A DNA stretch of 16,214 bases from Planctomycetota bacterium (lineage in GTDB: Bacteria > Planctomycetota > Planctomycetia > Pirellulales > Pirellulaceae). The notes under the pieces were generated by a model, which had not been told where the DNA came from, did no database searches, and worked only from the letters and a program-made list of their open reading frames with translations. Within the stretch, counting starts at the first letter, position 1, and every line of letters starts with the position of its first letter. Positions 7,292-14,419 of this stretch are shown here, piece by piece. A program made the position numbers and the translations under genes. The stretch covers positions 1-16,214 of the forward strand of contig JAJSAJ010001058.1 in assembly GCA_024274855.1 (NCBI GenBank), given 5' to 3'.

Positions 7292-8533
7292 CTATTGTGA
7301 AAGCTGTGAAATCTTCCACAGGTGCTTATTGCTGCGGAAGTAGATTGCATCGTCGGACACGGCAGGGGAGGCTTGGATCTTCTCGCCGAGGGTGTTCTTG
7401 GCAAGCTGTTTTCCCTTGTCTCCGCTCAAATCCACAACATGCACCACGCCATCGTCGCTCGTGGCATAGAGGCGTTGGCCGACAGCAACCGGAGTCGACC
7501 AGAAAGCGCCTTTCATTCGAAGTCGCCACTTGATTTCTCCGGTGGTTGCATCAGCATACGCAAGGACGCCTGAACGGTTCACCGCATAGATCCGGCCATC
7601 GTGAACGACCGGACTGGCCGCCCCTGGGCGCAACCGACTTTGGCGCCACGCGACCTCGACTGAATCGTTACGTTCCGAGCGTTTTAGAGCTAGAGCTGTC
7701 ACGCCATTGGCCGGAGTGAAAACGGTCATCCCCTCGGGACTGCTCGACGTGATGGCATCGCAGCTCATGTCGCGTTTCCAAAGGATCGAACCGTTGGCCG
7801 GGTTTATCGCGGTGACACCTCTTGGTGATTGCGCAATGACAATGTGCTTCTCCCCTTTCGGGTTGGGCATCGAAATTGGCGAAGCCCAATTGGCTATCGG
7901 CTGGCGTTCGATATGCCAGCGGCTCGAGCCCAACAGCACGTCGATCCCTTCGATGAATGAATCTCCTTGGCACTCGATCTGCACAACGACTACGTCGTCC
8001 ACAACAACAGGCGACGATGACATACCGGTATCGTTGCCTGCCTTCGGATAGTCGAGTGCAAGACCACGATACCACAGGAGATTGCCAACCAGGTCAAGAC
8101 AGACGAAGTCACACGATGAAAACAGGCAGAACAGCCGCTCGCCATCCGTCGTGGGCGTCGGCGCGGCGTTGGCGGTTGTCGGGTGGCAACTGGTTCGCCC
8201 TGTGGCCCAGAACCGTCGTTCCCACAGCTGATTGCCCGTACTTGCATCGAAAGCAATTACATGGAGCCGATCTTGTTTGGGCCCGCTCGAGCAGGTGACG
8301 AAGACCCGGTTCCCAACAACGACAGGGCTGGAGGGACCGCGGCCAGGCAACTCGGCAGACCAGGCGACGTTCTTGCCGGTCTGGGCGGACCATTCCGCGG
8401 GCAATGCGGCAGATGGGGCAGAGCCATTCTGTTCTGGGCCGCGAAAATGAGGCCAATCTGCAACCGCCGACCTTGCCAAAAAGCTGAACACGATAAGTGT
8501 TGCCAAACCGGATGGAACGAATAAGAAATGCAT
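7292..8533 (-). CDS. Secreted PQQ-binding-like beta-propeller protein
   Basis: Start ATG 8533 is chosen because GAGG (8542-8539) lies five bases upstream and the codon opens a signal peptide (MHFLFVPSGLATLIVFSFLA, cleavage near AVA-D26). The product is 413 residues. The mature N-terminus reads DWPHFRGPEQNGSAP, the usual opening of planctomycete PQQ-repeat proteins. It is followed by NVAWSAELPGRGPSSPVVVG and repeated blade motifs (SSPVVVDDVVVV, GASPVVHDGRIYAVNRSGVLAYADATTG, STPVAVGQRLYATSDDGVVHVVD, ASPAVSDDAIYF). No dehydrogenase active site was seen, so it is better described as an all-blade binding or scaffold protein of the BamB-like fold than as a quinoprotein enzyme. It follows the HEAT/beta-sandwich gene by 97 bases in the same direction and may share its transcript. 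Confidence 0.9.
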   Translation of the reverse strand: MHFLFVPSGLATLIVFSFLARSAVADWPHFRGPEQNGSAPSAALPAEWSAQTGKNVAWSAELPGRGPSSPVVVGNRVFVTCSSGPKQDRLHVIAFDASTGNQLWERRFWATGRTSCHPTTANAAPTPTTDGERLFCLFSSCDFVCLDLVGNLLWYRGLALDYPKAGNDTGMSSSPVVVDDVVVVQIECQGDSFIEGIDVLLGSSRWHIERQPIANWASPISMPNPKGEKHIVIAQSPRGVTAINPANGSILWKRDMSCDAITSSSPEGMTVFTPANGVTALALKRSERNDSVEVAWRQSRLRPGAASPVVHDGRIYAVNRSGVLAYADATTGEIKWRLRMKGAFWSTPVAVGQRLYATSDDGVVHVVDLSGDKGKQLAKNTLGEKIQASPAVSDDAIYFRSNKHLWKISQLSQ

Positions 8534-8630
8534 TAGAGCCTCATTCTGCAGGATACTCGCGTTGTTCTTCAAAAATAGGCGAACCAAGTGCCGCTTTCAG
8601 GACCTTCAAGCTCTGAACTGTTAACAGGCG

Positions 8631-9770
8631 TTATTCCTTGGACACGTTCACCAACGCGCCTGGTTGGATCGCCTTTACCAGCCTGTCGGTCACTCGACAC
8701 TGAAACTGCCAATTCTGTGCCCACGATTCCGTCTGTTCATTCTGACATATTTTCAGCAAGATGACGTTACGGCCTTTCTTCAGTTGCACGTCGCTTCGGT
8801 ATTGATCCAGAAACATCGATGTGTGATAGACTTCGTTCGCATCGACTTGTTTGCCATTGAACCACACTTTGGTTGCATTGAAGCTGGCAAGCCGGACCTG
8901 AGCGGGGCCTGCTGCATCGGCGTAGAAGTCGACGGCCGCGTATAGGATCGCGCCTTTGAGTTGACCGATCAGTTTATTCAGATCAACAACTCCCTTGGCG
9001 TCGGTCGATGCAATATCTCGCCATGCAACGCGGCCCGATTGGCCATCATACGTGGCGTTCAAATCGATTTCCTTTTCCGGAGGATAGACGACATCAAATC
9101 CCTTACCACCTCGGTTGTCGAATGGACCGACCACATGCCACTTCGTCATGAGCCCAAGGTGCTTGACAAAATTGATCGGTTTCCCCAACTTCCCGAGCGC
9201 GGCGGCACAGACTGCAATTTGGCTCGCATCGCGTGACGCATCGAGTGCCTTGCGGTAGAGTGCGATTTGCGTATCGGCCCTGCTGGCTGCCCGGCGTGCC
9301 TGATCGATCACCGCGGCAACCGCATCGTACCGAAGCTCGAGCGACGGATCATCGAGCATCCCGGCCAGCAACGTTTGCCGTCGCTTGGGTGCCACTTGGA
9401 CAATCCACTCGAATGCCAGTCGCCTTGGTCTAGCTGCATGGGATCGGTCCGCGAGGAATGCCTCCAGTGTTTTGATTGGCAAGGTGCTCTGTTGCTTCAA
9501 CTGCCGCTCGGCTACGGCATCCACTGCCGCTCGCAGCCAATTCGTCGCAATCGGGCCGGCATCATCCATTGCCGTAAGGATTGCCGGAATGCGAGCCGCA
9601 TCCAGCTTGGCCACACGACGCCAGGCCTTCTGAACGACCACATTCGCCGTTTGCCCGCGATCAACAGTCTGGATTGTGTGCAAGGCCGTTTCCAATGTCA
9701 TTTCAGCAGCCTGAACCGAACCATATGCAAGGAAACAAAACAACAGCCAACTCGAGAACATTCTCAGCAT
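8631..9770 (-). CDS. Secreted HEAT-like helical protein with C-terminal beta-sandwich domain
   Basis: Start ATG 9770 is fixed by AGGAG (9783-9779) eight bases upstream and by the signal peptide (MLRMFSSWLLFCFLAYGS, cleavage near VQA-A). The product is 379 residues. Residues about 25-205 are alpha-helical and resemble HEAT repeats (helix pairs such as LEAFLADRSHAARPRRLAFEW, LLAGMLDDPSLELRYDAV). Residues 210-360 form a beta-sandwich opening with WHVVGPFDNRGGKGFDVVYP and containing ASFNATKVWFNGKQV and KKGRNVILLKI, a pattern like the carbohydrate-binding or sugar-binding jelly rolls of GH2-type enzymes. No catalytic motif was recognised. The role is probably glycan or protein binding outside the cytoplasm. 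It heads a possible unit with the PQQ-like gene downstream. Confidence 0.85.
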   Translation of the reverse strand: MLRMFSSWLLFCFLAYGSVQAAEMTLETALHTIQTVDRGQTANVVVQKAWRRVAKLDAARIPAILTAMDDAGPIATNWLRAAVDAVAERQLKQQSTLPIKTLEAFLADRSHAARPRRLAFEWIVQVAPKRRQTLLAGMLDDPSLELRYDAVAAVIDQARRAASRADTQIALYRKALDASRDASQIAVCAAALGKLGKPINFVKHLGLMTKWHVVGPFDNRGGKGFDVVYPPEKEIDLNATYDGQSGRVAWRDIASTDAKGVVDLNKLIGQLKGAILYAAVDFYADAAGPAQVRLASFNATKVWFNGKQVDANEVYHTSMFLDQYRSDVQLKKGRNVILLKICQNEQTESWAQNWQFQCRVTDRLVKAIQPGALVNVSKE

Positions 9771-10133
9771 TTCGGTATCTCCTGGGTGTGAACCTCCCAG
9801 TCTATCCGATCCGCACGCCAAGCGCAACTGCCGACAAGGCCGCCTTGCGCATTTTCAATTGGTCGGACTTTCGGGAGCATACAACAGAATCCGTCTGCTT
9901 TAACGGGCGGAGCATTCCCACAGTCCACCTACGCGTCGGTGTGCCGCGACTGGCTGTTGTGTTTTCCTTTTGGGCTGACCGTCTCGCGTCAAGCTTTGGC
10001 GCACGCTACGAAAGCCAGGTGGGCTGTGGGGCAACGCATGAAGACATGGTAAACTGGGTGCATGAGACGCGTGCGGTGTGCGTGCCGGATCCACTTGCAA
10101 CCTTCAGCCGGCAACCGCTGAGGAGATACAATC
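9771..10133. other. Divergent intergenic region between HEAT protein and methyltransferase
   Basis: This 363-bp stretch separates two divergently read genes. It holds a candidate minus-strand promoter (9799-9827) and a short perfect palindrome at 9835-9847. I found no convincing promoter for the plus-strand methyltransferase and no RNA gene. Open frames here cross both strands without support. Confidence 0.5.
9799..9827 (-). promoter_or_regulatory. Candidate promoter for the HEAT/beta-sandwich gene
   Basis: On the minus strand TTGCGC (9827-9822) and TAGACT (9804-9799) are separated by 17 bases, giving a leader of about 22 bases before ATG 9770 that contains the AGGAG site. Only three of six and four of six bases match consensus. 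The palindrome CAAGGC-C-GCCTTG at 9835-9847 lies just upstream and could be an operator. Confidence 0.3.
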
Positions 10134-10829
10134 TTGGACCAACAGCGAATTTGGGAACATTTCCAGACGAATGAAGAGGCTGGCGATGTTGCGTTCAATA
10201 CGCGCGTTCGTTACTCGGCGATTGCCAGGCTGATTAACAGGGGTACACCGGTGTTGAACATTGGGGTCGGACGTGGGGACCTTGAACAGATGCTTCTCGC
10301 AAAGGGCCTGGATGTACACTCGCTCGATCCGAGCGAGAACTCGATCAAGCTAATAGCCGAGCGTTTGCAGCTAGGTGATAAGGCTCGGGTAGGATTCTCG
10401 CAATCAATTCCATTCGACGCGAGTAGCTTCGAGGTGGTCGTCATGTCGGAGGTTCTGGAGCATCTGGACGACGACACAATCGCAACGACGTTGACCGAAG
10501 TGAAACGCGTGTTGAAGCCTGATGGCCGGTTCATTGGCACGGTCCCGGCCGATGAGCCACTGATCGACAACCGCGTGATCTGTCCGGGATGCGGTATCGA
10601 GTTTCATCGGTGGGGGCACTTACAGAGTTTTTCGGAAGAGCGTTTGTCGGAAGTCATTGGGACGGTCTTCGCCGCCGTCCGGGTTCGCCGCATGTATTTC
10701 GCGGACCCTGATCGGCTGAACTGGAAGGGGCGATTTCTGCGAGCGGTCAAGCTGTCGTTGATGGCGATCGGGACACGCGGCACCGGCGAAACGTTTCTTT
10801 TTGAGGCAAGAGCATCTCGCCCTGCGTAG
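10134..10829 (+). CDS. Class I SAM-dependent methyltransferase (Methyltransf_11-like)
   Basis: The product is 231 residues from a TTG start supported by AGGAG at 10121-10125, eight bases upstream. PVLNIGVGRGDLEQML (39-54) is motif I of the Rossmann-like methyltransferase fold, in a slightly divergent form (GVGRG for the usual GxGxG). HSLDPSE (62-68) is the ribose-binding acidic strand end, and VVVMSEVLEHLDDD (101-114) is the usual motif after strand 4. Residues 150-162 read C-P-x-C-G-x-x-F-H-R-W-G-H, a Cys/His set like a small metal site. I recall this from methyltransferases of cell-surface glycan clusters. The substrate is unknown; glycan or lipid-linked sugar is a guess. It has no signal peptide and is read away from its neighbours, so it is probably a single-gene unit. 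Confidence 0.9.
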   Translation: MDQQRIWEHFQTNEEAGDVAFNTRVRYSAIARLINRGTPVLNIGVGRGDLEQMLLAKGLDVHSLDPSENSIKLIAERLQLGDKARVGFSQSIPFDASSFEVVVMSEVLEHLDDDTIATTLTEVKRVLKPDGRFIGTVPADEPLIDNRVICPGCGIEFHRWGHLQSFSEERLSEVIGTVFAAVRVRRMYFADPDRLNWKGRFLRAVKLSLMAIGTRGTGETFLFEARASRPA

Positions 10830-10853
10830 GTGATTGGATGGCGGTTATTGACG

Positions 10854-10881
10854 CGGGAGGGCGAAGCTCCTGCTGAGCCGG
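10854..10881. repeat. Solo REGEAPAEP-type repeat arm
   Basis: A 28-bp arm, CGGGAGGGCGAAGCTCCTGC followed by TGAGCCGG, lies between two convergent genes. It is nearly identical to the reverse complement of the right arm of the element at 13758-13885. Its plus-strand translation gives REGEAPAEP, the well-known planctomycete repeat peptide. A degenerate GCCCTCCA at 10912-10919 could be the trace of an opposing arm. Confidence 0.8.
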
Positions 10882-10945
10882 GACGTCCCGAGGATTGCTC
10901 GTTCGCAGATCGCCCTCCAAGCTCCGGGATACGTATTCAGCTCCA

Positions 10946-13236
10946 TCACGGGAACAATACGTCTCTCGTCTCCGCCGCTTGCAGAGTCACCGGCCCTAAT
11001 AGGCCGGCAGGCTTCAGCGGCATCTTGCCGAAATCCGTTGTTCGCGCAAGGGACGTAGATCGCTTGTCAGCTGGCACTTTCGTGTCACCGACGAGCCGGT
11101 TCTGCCATGGATTTACGACGTCGACTTCCAGTATATTCTCTCCCGGTCGCACCGCTGCAGTCGCATCCGCGCGCCACGGCTTGATCCAAAGCGTGGCAAG
11201 CATTCGGCCGTTCAGTCGTACGGTCGCCAAGCTGTGGACGTCACCAAGCTGTGGACGTCACCAAGATCCAAACGACATTGCCTGCCCACCCAGCGCTCGG
11301 GCAGTGTAAATCGAGTTCGATATGTCGCTTTACCTGAGAAATACCGAATTTCGTTGTCGGCGTGCTTCGTCCAATCGGTCAGTGCCGAAAAAATCGTTTT
11401 CTTCGAAGTGTGGTCGGGGTTATGAAACGTAACTTGACAAGGCCCGGTCACCGTGATGGGCGCAGGTACATCGGTCACATCGATTGCAAGTTCTTGTCCC
11501 TTGGCGTTCGTGAACGCGTAGATTCCTGCTTGCCAGAAGTCACCAACAACCTTGCCATCCTCTTTCATGGTAATAACCAAATCGTTTGCGACCCGAGCGG
11601 CCGACGCCGCATCAGATGGATCAGAACGATTTGGAGCCCTGGTTGCATCGAGGATCGTTTTGTTTCCGCGTACGACCGACACAATCCGCTCGACAGCGGC
11701 TGGCCGGTCACCGAAGACGACAAACACCGAACGCAGAGGCCCCAGGACAATCGGAAGGCTCAGTGTATCGCCTTGTCGCTGATAAACGGCCGGTCGTTCG
11801 ATCTTCCCGGTATCGGGCCACCAAAGCTCAGGTGTGCGATTGCCGACGCGAAATGTGGCCCGCGTCGCCACCTTCACCGGTTTGGGATTGGCGACAAAGT
11901 AGATCTGTTGTCCACCGGCCGATCGATGCGTGTATCGCAAAGGTGCCTCACTTTGAAAATCGGTGGTGACACCCAGTTGTTCGAACACAACAGCAAGGTC
12001 TTGGCCCCAGATAACCCGGCCCTTGCCTAATCGCCGTTCACCGGATGGCGAGCTCGCTTGGCCACCCCAGATGCTCTCCGCCATCTGTCGCACGTCCGCA
12101 TCGCAATGTGGATAGTTTTCCAGACTTGGCGAGCGTTTCGGCGGTCTTCCAATGATGGTCGCCCCGGCTTGGACCAGACGACCGATCTTCTTCAACAGTT
12201 CCGGCCTCATGGTCTCCAATTCCGGCAGAACGAGTATGCGATAGTTTGTACCATGAGGCAGAACCAGCCGGTTGTCGACGACCGACATCCGCTCCAGAAT
12301 GACCTCGGCGTTGATGTAGTCGAAATCATGGCCGGCGGGCAATTCGGGCTTGCGCACGCCCGTCATCTTTGGTGTGTCTTCGCCAATGAAATAGGCAACG
12401 TCCGCAACACGATTTCCCTGTTGCAGCAAGAAGCAACAACGTCGCAAGTAGTCGATCCAGGACCGACTCTCTTCGAACCACGTATTGTTCCGATTTAACT
12501 CAGTTCCAAACCAGGCATTCAGCCCAGGCCTGCGGTTTTCCCACGGTTGTTGGATGTAGACGTGCAAGACGAAATGGTTAATCCCCTCACAAAAGCACCA
12601 GTCCCCACGCGCCTTCAGGTCGCCCGGAACCGTGCTGAAGTGTGAAGGGCTGGACGTAAACGCTTCGGAGGAGACTCGCGGTTTGCCATAGATGTTGGCT
12701 GCGGACGATGCGGCCCGGCACTCGATCGAACCGAGACTGCCTTGGGTTCAGAACTCGCCACCGATCAGGTCCGACTGTCCGCCGTATTGCAGAAACTCGG
12801 CCGGGAAACCCCATGGTCCACCCGACTGACTCCAACCAGGGCAATTGAACATACCGATATTCACACCGACACGATCGGCCTCGCGAATTGCATGTTCAAC
12901 CAGCGTCCACCAAGGCTGACTGAGCACTTTCACGCTTCCGGCCGGAACATCCTCCAGGAAAACGTTACCAATAAATGCCTCGCCAATGCCGACTCGCGCC
13001 ATGGCCTCCAGGTCACGCGAGATTCCCTCCTTGGAAATATTGTCGCTGATCCAATACCAATAACACCAAGGCTTCGTCGATTCCGGGGGATGGTGAAACC
13101 CGTCGACTAATCGATCTCCGCCACGTGCCGGCAGGCAACCGGACATGACCACGACAACGAACAAGGAATGCGGCGATCCGGGTGTTGATGTTCTTGATGA
13201 CGTTGGCTCCTCTGGAACCATGGCCGATTTTCGCAC
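10946..13236 (-). pseudogene. Degenerate GH106-like alpha-L-rhamnosidase gene
   Basis: Three open pieces in a row spell out one GH106-type protein. The N-terminal piece (13236-12748) has a hydrophobic lipoprotein-like leader ending in SGC, then PWCYWYWISDNISKEGI, VGIGEAFIGNVFL and NIGMFNCPGWSQSGGPW, ending with GGEF and TGA at 12750. The same frame continues without a start as ASSAANIYGKPRVSSEAFTS and DWCFCEGINHFVLHVYIQQPW, then YRILVLPELETMRPELL and RSPSLENYPHCDADVR, as far as the frameshift at 11264-11231. The last piece (to 10946) completes a GH2-like sugar-binding sandwich (VRLNGRMLATLWIKPW ... NPWQNRLVGD). A 17-bp tandem duplication causes the frameshift; removing one copy restores LDLGDVHSLATVRLNG. 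The repaired length is only about 757 residues against roughly 900 or more for the family. The missing segment lies between GGPW and GGEF. It follows gene B by a single base. Confidence 0.85.
11231..11264. repeat. 17-bp tandem duplication causing a frameshift
   Basis: GCTGTGGACGTCACCAA is present at 11231-11247 and again, identically, at 11248-11264. The bases just before (GTCGCCAA, 11223-11230) share most of the unit's end, so slippage at this microhomology would produce the duplication. The length is not a multiple of three. Confidence 0.95.
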
Positions 13237-13237
13237 T

Positions 13238-13684
13238 CTACGGCCTGCCCGAGTCGGCTCGCGTGACGGTCAAGCTGCAACGTGCTTCGCCGCACGTGGA
13301 CAGATCGATGGCGTAGTCAAACCCGAGCGGTTCGAGGACACGACGATAAAGGACCTCGCAATGACGACAGTAGTCATGGTACGGTTCGACGTGCTGAAGT
13401 TCGAGAAGCCGGGCCATGGAAGGGCACCGGTGCATGGCGATTCGAAACTGGCCCGCTTCCTCATCCAGTTCCATGGTGAAGTCCGCAGCCTCTTCGTTCA
13501 ATGTGTGGCTCCAATAGTTCCAGCAACCACGGAGCCCATTCTGCTCGACTTCGCTTCGAAGATTGCCGAGGAACGTATCAGACAGATATTCCCAGAAACG
13601 CTCGACCGCCTCGCGACCACCTCGCGATTCAAGGAACTTGAATAGTTCGCTGTAAGCCGGTATGAATTCAGCACAAGAAATCAC
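13238..13684 (-). CDS. Small protein B, ATC-hydrolase-like pattern, function unknown
   Basis: The product is 148 residues from a GTG start; a run of G (13696-13690) a few bases upstream can serve as ribosome site, and the nearby ATG at 13686 is immediately followed by TGA. Residues 8-70 are helical (AYSELFKFLESRGGREAVERFWEYLSD). Residues 75-145 contain FRIAMHRCPSMARLL, then YHDYCRHCEVLYRRVLEPLG and CSLTVTR. The order Cys-Pro, Tyr-Cys-x-x-Cys, and a late Cys in a beta strand recalls the L-2-amino-thiazoline-4-carboxylic acid hydrolase family (PF14196), but this is by eye. No signal peptide is present. It is a paralogue of gene A, from which it is separated by an inverted-repeat element, and it ends one base before the GH106-like frame. 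The reaction is unknown. Confidence 0.75.
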   Translation of the reverse strand: MISCAEFIPAYSELFKFLESRGGREAVERFWEYLSDTFLGNLRSEVEQNGLRGCWNYWSHTLNEEAADFTMELDEEAGQFRIAMHRCPSMARLLELQHVEPYHDYCRHCEVLYRRVLEPLGFDYAIDLSTCGEARCSLTVTRADSGRP

Positions 13685-13757
13685 ATCGTCCCCCCCATGC
13701 TACGGTCTTCAATCACTGCTGACGTCCTGGAAAAGTGAGCGACCAAATGGAAATGGG

Positions 13758-13885
13758 CTAGGTTTTGTCTCAAAACGGGAGGGCGAGGCTCCCGCCGAGC
13801 CGGTTTGACCGACGAAACAAGAGGCTCAGCAGGAGCTTCGCCCTCCCGAAAACGCTGCTTCTCCGGATTTTGAGACAAAGCCTAG
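13758..13885. mobile_element. 128-bp MITE-like element with REGEAPAEP inner arms
   Basis: Outer terminal inverted repeats are CTAGGTTTTGTCTCAAAA (13758-13775) and its complement at 13868-13885, matching at 17 of 18 bases. Inside lie two opposing REGEAPAEP arms, 13776-13803 and 13821-13848, with a short centre (TTTGACCGACGAAACAA). There is no coding capacity. The 8-bp word GGGCTAGG occurs at 13755-13762 and 13896-13903 and might be a target duplication, although it overlaps the repeat end. The element separates paralogous genes A and B. Confidence 0.7.
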
Positions 13886-13902
13886 TGCTTTGGCAGGGCT
13901 AG

Positions 13903-13928
13903 GAATTGGGGTGGTCCGGCCCCAATTC
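13903..13928 (-). terminator. Hairpin directly after gene A, terminator-like without a T tract
   Basis: GAATTGGGG (13903-13911) pairs perfectly with CCCCAATTC (13920-13928) around an 8-base loop, and begins five bases beyond the stop codon of gene A on the minus strand. No run of T follows, so it is either a weak or factor-assisted terminator, an RNA-stabilising stem, or part of the neighbouring repeat element. Confidence 0.4.
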
Positions 13929-13933
13929 GTTCG

Positions 13934-14419
13934 TTACGCAGTCCCGCTCTGATTCAACTCGCGCCGATAGAACCGCTGTATGCCACGGCCGGTCAGCTCG
14001 TCGTACTCGATCAACTCGGCATCGAAAGGCGTTCCCACGCAAATCGCTCGGTTCACTGCATCCGTTGTTTCGCGGAAGAGTCTGGCAACCGGGTAACCTT
14101 GGCTGCGCATGTGCGTGACTGCCGGGCATCGACTCACTTCGATTCGAAGTTCATTTTCCGACAGAGAGAAACGCACTTCGCCTCCCTCAAGGTCATAGAC
14201 ACCGCGAAAATATTCTTCCAGAGCAACGAGTCCTCGTTGCTCGAGAGCCTTTGTCAAAGGTGCATAAAACGATCTGGCAAACTGTTCCAGGTATTCACGC
14301 ACGGCATCGTCACCGTACTGCTCGTGCAAATACTCGATGCCCGCGCTCAATGCGCCATGGAAGTCCCGGTGCAAGTATTCGTTATCGCGGGCATTTCGAG
14401 ACATCGTCTGTTTGGTCAT
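13934..14419 (-). CDS. Small protein A, paralogue of protein B, coupled to ceramidase-like gene
   Basis: The product is 161 residues. Its ATG overlaps the stop of the ceramidase-like gene as ATGA, so translation is almost certainly coupled and the products are likely to be needed together. Residues 20-80 are helical (ALSAGIEYLHEQYGDDAVREYLEQF). Residues 85-150 form an alpha/beta part with LRIEVSRCPAVTHMR, then GYPVARLFRETTDAVNRAI. It lines up along its length with protein B: the YG-x-x-AV-x-x-Y/F helix, the LRI/FRI strand and the Arg-Cys-Pro motif. A lacks B's Tyr-Cys-x-x-Cys. It is cytoplasmic by the absence of a signal peptide. The ATC-hydrolase-like fold suggested for B would apply here with less confidence. 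The function is unknown. Confidence 0.8.
   Translation of the reverse strand: MTKQTMSRNARDNEYLHRDFHGALSAGIEYLHEQYGDDAVREYLEQFARSFYAPLTKALEQRGLVALEEYFRGVYDLEGGEVRFSLSENELRIEVSRCPAVTHMRSQGYPVARLFRETTDAVNRAICVGTPFDAELIEYDELTGRGIQRFYRRELNQSGTA

Noticed and set aside
11362..12030. Plus-strand open frame of 222 codons
   Set aside because: Antisense to the GH106-like pseudogene, whose family motifs are clear on the minus strand.
12748..12750. TGA read as Trp or selenocysteine (a genuine recoding event)
   Set aside because: The same gene also carries a frameshift and a missing central segment, so a pseudogene is the simpler reading; no hairpin suited to selenocysteine insertion was seen.
12587..12844. 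Minus-strand open frame of 85 codons as a separate gene
   Set aside because: It overlaps the GH106-like remnant in another frame; family residues (IYGKPRVSSEAFTS) are in the remnant's frame.
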